Program-made: the position numbers and the translations under genes
Assembly (NCBI GenBank): GCA_942159475.1
Contig: OW804094.1
Span: forward strand, 20,441,067-20,505,066
Direction: 5' to 3'
DNA: 64,000 bases
DNA from: Sthenelais limicola
Lineage: Eukaryota > Annelida > Polychaeta > Phyllodocida > Sigalionidae
The notes under the pieces: model-generated
Seen by the model: the letters and a program-made list of their open reading frames with translations, nothing else
What the model was told of the DNA's origin: nothing
Databases searched by the model: none
Shown here: piece by piece, positions 55,057 to 64,000 of the stretch
How the letters are laid out: each line of letters starts with the position of its first letter
How positions within the stretch are numbered: position 1 is the stretch's first letter

Positions 55057-55290
55057 GGGTCAGATATTCAGAAAATGTACAATTCAACTTCGCCAATCTT
55101 CTCAAATAACTCAAATTTCAGACAGAAATAAAGTTCAAAATTCAGTTCAAGCTAACCAAACAGATTGCTAGAATCAATGCAATGCCGAATATATTCAAAT
55201 TTACCTAGTATTGGCCAAATTGCAGGCAGATTTAGCAGTATTTACTCAATGTGTACAGCTGCCAATTGCACATTTTCTGAAAATCTGCCC
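55057..55290 (-). repeat. MITE A25 (subfamily 2)
   Basis: 234 bp with both termini. Flanks ACAC and CTTA. Confidence 0.88.
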
Positions 55291-55534
55291 CTTATCTGGT
55301 CTCTAGTGTAGATAAGGCAGTTTGTGTATCTGCTGATAAACCCATGGCTGCTGCACTAAGTGGCTTATCTCTAGTGCCGCTCCTTCAACTCATTTGCGAC
55401 TCCCAATGAATGGTAAATGTTTTGTGCACAATTTTCAAGCAAGGACATTTTGCTTAAGAATCTCTCACAAAGATCTGTGTTAAAGTGAGCATATTTAAAC
55501 TGACTTTCCTGTTGTATTCCCCCTGTTAAGTACC

Positions 55535-56110
55535 TCTTGCCCCGTATCTGTGTCTGTGTCTGTGTCTGTCTCTTTCTCTGTCCCTGTCTCTGTCCCTTTG
55601 TCTGTCTCTGTCTCTTTCTCTGTCTCTGTCCCTGTGTCTGTCTCTGTCTCTGTCTCTTTCTCTTTCTCTGTCTCTGTCTCTGTCTCTGTCCCTGTGTCTG
55701 TCTCTGTCCCAGCCTCTGTCCCTGCCTCTATCCCTGCTTCTGTCCCTGTCTCTGTCACATCCTCTGTCGCTTCCTCTGTCCTTCCCCTGTCTTTCCCTCT
55801 GTCGCTTCCTCTGTCTGTCCCTCTTTCTGTCCCTCTGTCGCTTCCTTGGTCCCTCTGTCTGTCCCGCTGTCTGTCCCGCTGTCTGTCACTCTGTCTGTCC
55901 CTCACTTTGACCCTGCTTCTTTCCCTGTCTCTGTCCCTGCCTCTGCCTCTGCCTCTGTCTCTGTCTCTGTCCCTCCCTCTGGTCCTACCTCTGTCGCTTC
56001 CTTGGTCACTCTGTCTGTCCCTTCCTATGTCCCTCTCTCTATCCCTGCCTCTGTCCCTGCCTCTGTCCCTGCCTCTGTCCCTGTCTCTGTCACTCCCTCC
56101 CTGCTGCACA
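55535..56110. repeat. CTGTCY-rich low-complexity tract
   Basis: About 575 bp of (CTGTCT/CTGTCC/CTGCCT)n with TTTCTC interruptions. Three long overlapping frames here are artefacts of the 6-bp period. Confidence 0.95.
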
Positions 56111-56901
56111 ACCTTGTCCCATAAATATTCAATTACTAGCACCTTATTCCATTCCCTCAATCTATCCATTCTCCATTCTCTCTATGTACTTCCCCAATTC
56201 GTCCACCCTTGTACCCTTAAAGTGGCTAAGATAGTTCAAACGAGTAGTCACAGAATCACATGAAACTTATTCAGTGTAACCATATAGGATATGTATGACA
56301 ATATCTAAAGTATAGAGCCCCAACATTGTTTCCTCATTCAATAATCATTAAATAAGTTTAATGAATAGACCAGCTTTCAAATCACAGAATAGTAGCCGTC
56401 AAGTGCTGCCCCCACTCAATAATGCCCATGGATGTCTATGGACAAGCTCTAGTCAAAAGCCTGGCATTATGTAACTCCAGATGACAACCCAATGGCCACT
56501 TTGACATTTCGGGTTGGTGTGCAAAAACGATTTTGCTCAATATTTTACCAAATATCTGATATGATATAAATGTTAGAGTTTTGATATCCACAGGAGTTAG
56601 TTAGGTAGGGTAAGGTGAATCAAATACTAGAGAATGAAGTAGAAATTCCGTTACTCCATAATCTAGCCAACAACAATGAGAAGTGTCACTTTAAACTAAC
56701 ACAAAATCTGAAAATTCCTAAGCTGATTCCACATTCACAGTGTTAAACACGTCCCACATTCTCACCCGGTAGATTACCCCTAATGAACCCCTGGGAGTAA
56801 TTAGTGCAATGTGTGTAGACCTGCTGTACTACAGTAGCATGGAACATCACATGCTACCCGGCAGTATGGTGCAAAGTGATCCCAAACCTACAGTAATATA
56901 T
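56111..56901. other. Unassigned sequence
   Basis: No gene or repeat recognised. Confidence 0.4.
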
Positions 56902-57136
56902 GGGTCAGATTTTCAGAAAATTTACAATTGGCTGCTCTACACTTTCAGTAAATTCTCCTAAATTAGGCTGAAAAATGATGAATACCGGTGATATCTGAGT
57001 ATATTCGGTATTGCATTGATTTAAATTATCAGTTCTGTTATATTAAACTGCATTTTGAAGCTCATTTCTGTCTTAAATGTGAGTTATTTGAGAGGATTGG
57101 TGAAGGCGAATTATACATTTTCTGAAAATCTGACCC
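56902..57136 (+). repeat. MITE A26 (subfamily 1)
   Basis: 235 bp with both termini. Flanks ATAT and CTAC. Confidence 0.9.
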
Positions 57137-57499
57137 CTACCATACAGCCTATTTGTCACATCTTTCAATAAGTTCTCTTGTCTGCATTTAAAAGCTGTCA
57201 TATTTGGGTGTGGAGTGAACTGCCTGCCTGCCTGCACCAGAGATTGGCAGTCTATGAGAGGCTGTACGTTATCCGTGGGCGTGTGTCTGAGGAGAGGAGA
57301 CTAATGATGAGGAATAGGGAGGTGAGGCAGCAGGGCGTGTAGGCCAGAACCCGGGGGACAGCCGGAACAAACACAATGTAATGGTTTCCTGCCAAGCCGC
57401 CATCTTTAACCTCAGAGAGAATCTTCCATGGCAGTTAAGCAGTCTGCCACTAGGGCAGACAAATAGGTGTGTTTCCGGGGCGGCAACCCCTCGTCCCCT
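57137..57499. other. Unassigned, with a short family-C terminus
   Basis: AATAGGTGTGTTTCCGGGG at about 57461-57480 matches the family-C end. Otherwise nothing recognised. Confidence 0.4.
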
Positions 57500-57503
57500 A
57501 CAT

Positions 57504-57738
57504 GGGTCAGATTTTCAGAAAATGTACAATTCGCATTCACCAATCCTCTAAAATAACTCCCATTTAAGGCAGAAATGAGCTTCAAAATGCAGTTTAACAT
57601 GGCAAAACAGATGATATAAATCGACGCAATACCAAACATACTCAGATATACCCGGTATTCATAATTTCTCAGCCTAATTTAGCAAGATTTCCTAAATGGG
57701 TAGAGCTGCCAATTGTACATTTTCTGAAAATCTGACCC
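57504..57738 (-). repeat. MITE A27, inserted in the 70-bp satellite
   Basis: 235 bp. TSD ACAT at 57500-57503 and 57739-57742. The left flank CCCCTACAT and right flank ACATAGTAAACAGCC are the two halves of the satellite junction CCCCTACATAGTGAACAGCC. Confidence 0.95.
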
Positions 57739-58915
57739 ACATAGTAAACAGCCTATTATTCAACCTAATACTGAGCCTGTAAAGCTAGGACTCCACTAGA
57801 CCTCCCCTACATAGTGAACAACCTATTATTCAAACTAATACTGAGCCTGTAAAGCTAGGACTCCACTAGACCTCCCCTACATAGTGAACAACCTATTATT
57901 CAACCTAATACTAAGCCTGTAAAGCTATGACTCCACTAAACCTCCCCTACATAGTAAACAGCCTATTATTCAACCTAATACTGAGCCTGTAAAGCTAGGA
58001 CTCCACTAGACCTCCCCTACATAGTGAACAGCCTATTATTTAACCTTATACTGAGCCTATAAAGCTAGGACTCCACTAGACCTCCCCTACATAGTGAACA
58101 GCCTATTATTCAACCTAATACTGAGCCTGTAAAGCTAGGACTCCACTAGACCTCCCCTACATAGTGAACAACTGATTATCCAACCTAATACTGAGCCTGT
58201 AAAGCTAAGACTCCACTAGACGTCCCCTATATAGTGAACAGCCTATTATTCAACCTAATACTGAGCTTGTAAAGCTAGGACTCCACTAGACGTCCCCTAC
58301 ATAGTGAACAGCCTATTATTCAACCTAATACTGAGCTTGTAAAGCTAGGACTCCACTAGACGTCCCCTACATAGTGAACAGCCTATTATTCAACCTTATA
58401 CTAAGCCTATAAAGCTAGGACTCCACTAGACCTCCCCTACATAGTGAACAGCCTATTATTCAACCTAATACTAAGCCTGTAAAGCTAAGACTCCACTAGA
58501 CGTCCCCTACATAGTGAACAGCCTATTATTCAACCTAATACTAGCCTATAAAGCTAGGACTCCACTAGACCTCCCCTACATAGTGAACAACCTATTATTC
58601 AACCTAATACTAAGTCTGTAAAGCTAGGACTCCACTAGACCTCCCCTACATAGTGAACAGCCTATTTATCAACCTTATACTAAGCCTGTAAAGCTAAGAC
58701 TCCACTAGACATCCCCTACATAGTGAACAGCCTATTATTCAACCTAATACTAAGCCTGTAAAGCTAGGACTCCACTAGACCTCCCCTACATAGTGAACAG
58801 CCTATTATTCAACCTAATACTGAGACTATAAAGCTAGGACTCCAGTAGACCTCCCCTATATAGTGGACAGCCTATTATTCAACCTAATACTAAGTCTGTA
58901 AAGCTATGACTCCAC
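57739..58915. repeat. 70-bp satellite
   Basis: About 17 units of CATAGTGAACAGCCTATTAT, CAACCTAATACTGAGCCTGT, AAAGCTAGGACTCCACTAGA, CCTCCCCTA. Variants include CGTCCC and CTAAGCC. Confidence 0.95.
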
Positions 58916-59793
58916 TGAACCACTCATATCTGTGGTACATAGTGTGCTACAAAGTGTGCCTTCCATCCTCTCAAATCAAATACATTAGATTTTAGCTCAA
59001 CGTCCTGAGACTTCCAAAGAAGCGCATACAAAGCGCGTTAAGCAAATCCACTGGACCACTCTTACTTTATTCTATGTTCACCTCTTATATCCTCTAGCCA
59101 AAATACAGAGCGAACCATTGGCATACATAAAGAGAGGCCAAGAAGAATTGCAGCTTAATGCATAAGATGCAACACTTAATCTAAAGGGAGGTTTTTCTAA
59201 ACTTGTCATATGATGGTAAATTAGTTGTTTAAGTTATTTTATTCTAGATTTATTAACCCATAGTTGTACTTTTCCTTGATGCCTTATTTATATTGATTTA
59301 GTAATAAAAACCCTAAAACCTTACAAATATAAATCTACGAATATTTAGTTCAATACTGAATGACTTCATGGAATACCAGATGAATGTGGATTAAACTTTA
59401 ATTTTCAAATTCCTGTAAGCTGAGTGCTGAGTCAGAGGTTACGGATTATGTAACAAGGGAAGGTAATGAGGCAGATTTGGGGGCTGGGGTTGGGGATGGG
59501 TGGGGCTGGGGGGTTGGGTAGACAGGTGAAGTATCCTATTAATCAATGCTGTAAGCCATTATAGCTTCTTATAACCGGTTCAAACCGCCTTAATCTGGCT
59601 TCATCTGGTTTCATCTGGCAGCTCCATCCCTGATTTTATTGGTGATTAGATTTTATCTCTTCTCGGTTTTTCAAGTTTGGTATTTTGATTAGATTTATGG
59701 TATGAAGGTTTTTGGCATTGAAGGGTTAAGTTTATGGTATGAGCAGAAGCGAGCAGCTCTGCCTTTTACACTAGAGCTGCTCCACATGAACAT
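58916..59793. other. Unassigned, with a G-rich tract
   Basis: 59478-59518 contains six or more G3-G6 runs separated by 1-3 bases. No gene recognised. Confidence 0.5.
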
Positions 59794-60027
59794 GGGTCAG
59801 ATTTCAGAAAATGTACAATTCAACTTGGCCAATCTTCTCAAATAACCCATATTTCAGACGAAAATAAAGTTCAAAATACAGTTCAATCTAAACAAATAGA
59901 TTGCTAGAATCAATGCAATGCCGAATATACTCGAATTTACCTAGTATTGACCAAATTGCAGCCTAATTTAGCAGAATTTGCTAAATGTGTACAGCTGCCA
60001 ATTGTACATTTTCTGAAAATCTGACCC
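59794..60027 (-). repeat. MITE A28 (subfamily 2)
   Basis: 234 bp. TSD ACAT at 59790-59793 and 60028-60031. Confidence 0.92.
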
Positions 60028-60964
60028 ACATATTAAACACTTAAAGTTGCACTCTCACCAATTGTGCTACAACTGAATGGGTTATAGGAAGAATACGCCC
60101 ATTTAATAGCGTGTTCATTTCTGTATGGATGTAATACAGAAGTGTTGACGTCATCAATTGGTCTGACGTCATTAATGACAGTGATATTGACCAATCATAG
60201 ATGAGCATTCTTAGCTGTGACTTGGGATTATGCACATTCAGAAAAAACATGGCCGTTGTAAACTACATCTGTGAGAATGATACAAACATATGAATGGCTA
60301 TTTTCTCATTATTTCCAAGTTGTAGTATAAAGAAAGAACAGTACTCAAGGTCAAGAAATTTTGTGATTCAATTTTGTTTACACTTTATTTTGCATTTAAT
60401 GCACGGCCAACAGCCACTTGTTGGATACAAAATAAAGTGTGAACTCAAGCCATTGAATCACACTTGTAGTTCTAACTTCTCATTCAGTTCTATCTAATTA
60501 CGACCAAAAAATTTGGTCATTAGTCATTTAGTATGACATGGGACCGAGGTTATCAATATTCAGCTGCTGTTATAGTTGTCATATATTAGATCCTATTTCT
60601 AAAAGTATAACATAGTTATAGGGTGTTTTACAGTAATTTAAAGTCCAGTCCGCTGACTGAAAACAAACACTGCTGTAACCACTGCAGCAAAGGATTTTGG
60701 TGAGCCATCAAAATATAAATGTAAAGTTATATGAAGCCCTGCAGCGAAAATAGGGTCAACAATTAAGGTAGAATCATGTAAAAGAAATACACTAAGTAAT
60801 TATCTAGTTATGTTCATGTACTTATTTTCGTGTTTATGTAGTTATGTTCATGTAGCTGATTAGGTCATACTCAGAATAGCCCTTTTCTTATCTACTCTAA
60901 GATGACAAAATTCACTAGATGACTTCATTTATTTAATAAATGGAAATTCTGTGGCTTCTCGCAC
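60028..60964. other. Unassigned, with two CRE-like sites and an M-like fragment
   Basis: TGACGTCA at about 60145-60152 and 60164-60171. CTTAAAGTTGCACTCTCACC near 60040 resembles element M termini, and about 60530-60770 has M-like motifs. No gene recognised. Confidence 0.4.
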
Positions 60965-61002
60965 AAGACTTTTGACTCATTTTCCTGTAACACATTACAA
61001 AT
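60965..61002 (+). repeat. MITE B-family right terminus fragment
   Basis: CTTTTGACTCATTTTCCTGT followed by AACACATTACA matches the family-B right end. Confidence 0.5.
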
Positions 61003-61347
61003 ATATAGACGATAGTGACGATGCTACTTAACAGAGCTGTGATGCTGAATATGCATTACTTCAACCACAATCAGCCACCATCGAGGGACCCATGTTAAAC
61101 GGTCCAGGAGCAGCTCACAACAGCTCACAACTGCTCCTTAGAGAAGCAACAGAACTACTATCAATCCTTAAACTTGCCTAAAACAAAGCCTTTTTAGTCC
61201 ACATCCAATTTCAAGGCATTTGTAGGGCTTTCTAGACAAGCGTTGGGGAAGCTGCCAGTTTTTAGCTCTTTCTCTGAGTTGCTCCTTCTTCTGCTCCTCC
61301 AGGAGCGGCTCTGTAATCTATATATAGCCCCTTTGTGCTCAGCAATA

Positions 61348-61510
61348 GGGGAGTTGCATAGCCGCCATTTTGGATCCCAATTCGCATGGCATTATGGGAG
61401 TAATGGTACAGTATAAAATCTATAGAAATCATGTCATGTTCAGCATTGAATATTTATCAATGGTCTAATATCAATATCCATGTGTTATACACGTTTCAAT
61501 AACACAAGCC
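61348..61510 (-). repeat. MITE K3, partial, inverted
   Basis: GGGGAGTTGCATAGCCGCCA then GCATGGCATTATGGGAGTAA is the reverse complement of the right half of K1. It abuts K2. Confidence 0.7.
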
Positions 61511-61517
61511 TCCATTA

Positions 61518-61859
61518 GGGGAGTTGCATGTCTCACTGCGCATGTCTATCACAGTGCATGCTGGGATGGATTCAGTTCAAATCTGACATACAAATATTTA
61601 GCAATATATTTATCGAAAATTGCAAGAATTATTTTTTCAATATGACGGCTTGTGTAAATGATCCATAAAAACCAAATGCATGATGGGAGAAATGATGTGT
61701 TGTTTTATAGAAAAATGGAAAACACATGGATATTTACATAAGATCATCATCAAATATTCCATGATAAACATAACATGTTTTCAATAGCTTTTACATTGGC
61801 ATACACCTCCCATAATTCCATGCAAATCAAGATTCAAGATGGCGGACATGCAAATCCCC
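61518..61859 (+). repeat. MITE K2
   Basis: 342 bp, same length as K1, GGGGAGTTGCATGTCTCACT to CATGCAAATCCCC, TA on both sides. Confidence 0.85.
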
Positions 61860-61943
61860 TATTAACGACTTTTCTTGGTTCAGATTTGGATTTTTTGTAA
61901 GGGTAGACCTTACAGCTTACCTTTAATATACAATGGTGTATAT

Positions 61944-62124
61944 GGGTCAGATTGTCAGAAAATGTACAATTGGCCTTCACCAATCCTCTCAAATAGCCCA
62001 AATTTAAGACAAAAATGAGCTTCAAAATGCCGTTTAACATAACAAAACTGATACTTTAAATCAATGTCAAGAATTTCCTAAATGTGTAGAGCTGCTAATT
62101 GTACATTTTCTGAAAATCTGACCC
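61944..62124 (-). repeat. MITE A29 (internally deleted, subfamily 1)
   Basis: 181 bp. TSD ATAT at 61940-61943 and 62125-62128. It lacks about 54 bp from the GCGATACC region. Confidence 0.9.
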
Positions 62125-62145
62125 ATATACACTCATTTATTTATA

Positions 62146-62197
62146 TACAATAATTCCATTCAAATAAAGATTTAAAATGGCGGATATGCAAATCCCC
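62146..62197 (+). repeat. MITE K4, right end
   Basis: AATTCCATTCAAATAAAGAT, AAATGGCGGATATGCAAATC, CCC: terminal fragment of family K. Together with K3/K2 it brackets A29. Confidence 0.6.
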
Positions 62198-62484
62198 TAT
62201 TGCTAATTGACCTACAAATCTTAAATATAGATCTCCACCGTCTGTCATGAGAACTTTTGACCAGGAAATTATGATCCTCGAGTTCTATTAGGAGATGGCC
62301 TTTCTTTTCCCGCGCTCCCGAGCTTAATGAAAATGTCAACATCTTCGGTTGATAATTGGTGTTTGCTTGGATTATTAATGAACAACAATTAAGTCTTGGT
62401 CCTGCAAAGTGTTCATGAGCCTGCTGCAGAGACGACAAGCCATGTGCTGGAGATATTATACTAGTCACCTATAACGTAGTGGTT
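62198..62484. other. Unassigned sequence
   Basis: No gene recognised. Confidence 0.35.
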
Positions 62485-62765
62485 CAATATCTGTGAAGAA
62501 TGAGTCACAAGTTGCTAGTTTTCAAATGTCTTTAATACAAGAACCCCTTATAGGAATGTTCTCATATTTTGGTAGTTCAGTGTTCTTAGTGTTAGCAATA
62601 CAAGTGCCAAATCCCAAGACTGTTCGCTAAATGTATCTATGCGTTCCCGAGGTTCCTGAGCATTATATTTAGCGCTTAGTGCTTGACAATTAACAAAGGT
62701 TTCATGTATAAATTATATAGAAGTACACGTTTAAAGACATTTTTTAATCTTTTCAATGATTACTC
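62485..62765 (-). repeat. MITE B18, degraded
   Basis: GAAGAATGAGTCACAAGTTG, CCTTATAGGAATGTTCTCAT, CAAATCCCAAGACTGTTCGC follow the minus interior of family B. The far end is lost. Confidence 0.6.
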
Positions 62766-62891
62766 CGCTAAACTGGCTAATTAGTAATTGGATCCATTAA
62801 TGGGATGTGTACCATGAGTGATTGCCCCTCCCCTCCTCCCACATCGTATGCCTAACATAACATGGCCAGATATCCTTGTGAAGACATATAA

Positions 62892-63125
62892 GGGTCAGAT
62901 CGCCAGAAAATGTACAATTCGCCTTTACCCGTCCTCTCAAATAACCCACATTTAAGACAAAAGTGAGGTTCAAAACTCAGTTGAACATAACTAAACTGAT
63001 AGTTTACATCAAGGTAGTATCAAATATACCCAGATATGCCTAGTATTGACCATTTTCAGCCTAATTTAGCAGAATTTACTAAATGTGTAAATCTGACGAT
63101 TGTCCATTTTCTGAAGAGCTGACCC
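62892..63125 (-). repeat. MITE A30
   Basis: 234 bp with both termini (GGGTCAGATCGCCAGAAAAT; CTGAAGAGCTGACCC). Flanks ATAA and ATAT. Confidence 0.88.
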
Positions 63126-63130
63126 ATATA

Positions 63131-63476
63131 TGGGATGTGTGACAGACACATGAGTCGCAAAAATGATATTTCTCAAAGATTCAAAAGATCTCTTCGTAAA
63201 AATACTTTCAGTTTTCTTAGTAGTATGTGTACATGTACTAAATTCAAAGATAGATGTTTAATATGTCTCTGCGTTTATAAGGTCCTCCTAAAGATGTATA
63301 TTCAACTACATTTCTACAATTGTCCATCCACAAATATCACTATATTTTCAAATATAAAAAGATATAAAATACTTATTAGATATGCTAAAGGTTAATAACA
63401 TTGGAATCTACCTGATCTAAATTTTGAAAATATGATGATTTCAAAATCAATTTTCTTGTGACTCATTTTCCTGCGA
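63131..63476 (-). repeat. MITE B19
   Basis: Starts TGGGATGTGTGACAGACACA and ends TTGTGACTCATTTTCCTG, minus interior. Directly after A30. Confidence 0.75.
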
Positions 63477-63627
63477 TGGTTTAATTGTAAGTGTTAAACC
63501 ACGAGTTGTTAATGGGATGTTGTCATGGCAACCGATACATTATACATTACCAAGTTCACCTCCGACATTCAAACTTTTGACTTAAAATGTCCCTGTGTAC
63601 ATTATTAACGGCATATATAATAAATCT

Positions 63628-63725
63628 GTTAACTAACGAGTTGGTTTCAGTTGTTTAGAATATCGCACCCACTGCACTGGAACTCATGCGATATTCACAC
63701 TCCAGCAACCAACTCGTTAATTAAC
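63628..63725. repeat. Two-tier inverted repeat
   Basis: GTTAACTAACGAGTTGGTT (63628-63646) is inverted at 63706-63725. Nested inside, GAATATCGCA (63658-63667) pairs with TGCGATATTC (63687-63696). Confidence 0.75.
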
Positions 63726-63738
63726 CTTTGGTAATTTG

Positions 63739-63974
63739 TTGTCAGATTTTCAGAAAATGTACAATTCATCTTCGCCAATCTTATCAAATAACCGACATTT
63801 CAGACGAAAATAAAGTTCAAAATACTGTTCAACCTAACCAAAGACATAGCTAGAATCAATGCAATGCCAAATATACTCGAATTTACCTAGTATTGACCAA
63901 ATTGCAGCCTAATTTAGCAGAATTTACTAAATGTATAGAGCTGCCAATTGTACATTTTCTAAAAAATCTGACCC
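63739..63974 (-). repeat. MITE A31 (subfamily 2)
   Basis: 236 bp. The left terminus is slightly eroded (TTGTCAGATTTTCAGAAAAT), the right end CTGACCC intact. Confidence 0.88.
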
Positions 63975-64000
63975 GTGTGTGTGTGACATGGATCAGGAGG

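Noticed and set aside
55495..56263. Three overlapping Arg/Asp/Glu-rich or Cys/Ser/Val-rich frames of 195-237 codons
   Set aside because: Translation of a CTGTCY hexanucleotide tract in three frames.
36540..58915. CRISPR-like arrays
   Set aside because: The direct repeats are head-to-tail satellites without unique spacers, and the genome is eukaryotic.
38124..62040. Repeated short ORFs containing ILKLIFVLNLGYLRGLVK and CTFSDNLTH
   Set aside because: Each coincides with a family A MITE read on one strand; they are non-coding repeat.

Overview
This is a 64 kb piece of an AT-rich, intron- and repeat-laden animal genome. No operons or bacterial gene organisation are visible. A split neuronal calcium sensor gene, a metazoan-type Ty3/gypsy retrotransposon, many short inverted-repeat elements and long satellites all fit an invertebrate. 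A repeat carrying (GTGA)n followed by GATTGGTTGCTTTACGCC resembles repeats I associate with molluscs, so a lophotrochozoan, possibly a mollusc, is my best guess. It is not proven.

Layout. 1-1123: mostly unassigned, with one weak exon candidate and an old dispersed repeat. 1222-12793: one 11.6 kb Ty3/gypsy element with two 492-bp LTRs that I read as differing at only two positions. It sits inside a 235-bp MITE and is flanked by a 4-bp TGAG duplication. It holds PBS, a gag N-terminal ORF, a capsid/zinc-knuckle ORF, a protease ORF, an RT/RNase H/integrase ORF ending in four AT-hook motifs, about 1.1 kb of non-coding DNA, and a 719-codon-class ORF in the env position that encodes a C2H2 zinc-finger/coiled-coil protein, then PPT and 3' LTR. 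The reading frame breaks between gag and capsid, between capsid and protease, and inside RT. 12934-29100: MITEs, minisatellites and unassigned DNA, with two weak exon candidates near 26.7-27.2 kb. 29112-34733 (minus strand): the last two coding exons of a neuronal calcium sensor (NCS/recoverin-family) gene, split by a 5.1 kb intron full of MITEs; the N-terminal exon(s) were not found. 34734-64000: almost entirely repeats, including a 73-bp minisatellite (36.5-37.6 kb), an 87-bp-to-shorter satellite (43.5-45.3 kb), a 4.6 kb 18-bp satellite (47.9-52.6 kb), a CTGTCY-rich tract (55.5-56.1 kb), a 70-bp satellite (57.7-58.9 kb) and several hairpin elements.

Two MITE families dominate. Family A (about 235 bp, TIR GGGTCAGATTTTCAGAAAAT, two subfamilies) has 31 recognisable copies; 15 of them have perfect 4-bp AT-rich target duplications. 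Family B (about 310-455 bp, TIR TGTGATGTGTTTCAGGAAAA, apparent TA target) has about 20 copies and carries an AP-1-like TGAGTCA in each terminus. Nested insertions (gypsy in A, A in a 70-bp satellite, B in B, a tandem-core element in repeat N) give a relative order of events.

All coordinates and counts come from reading by eye. Family names A, B, C, D, K, M, N are local labels, not database names.
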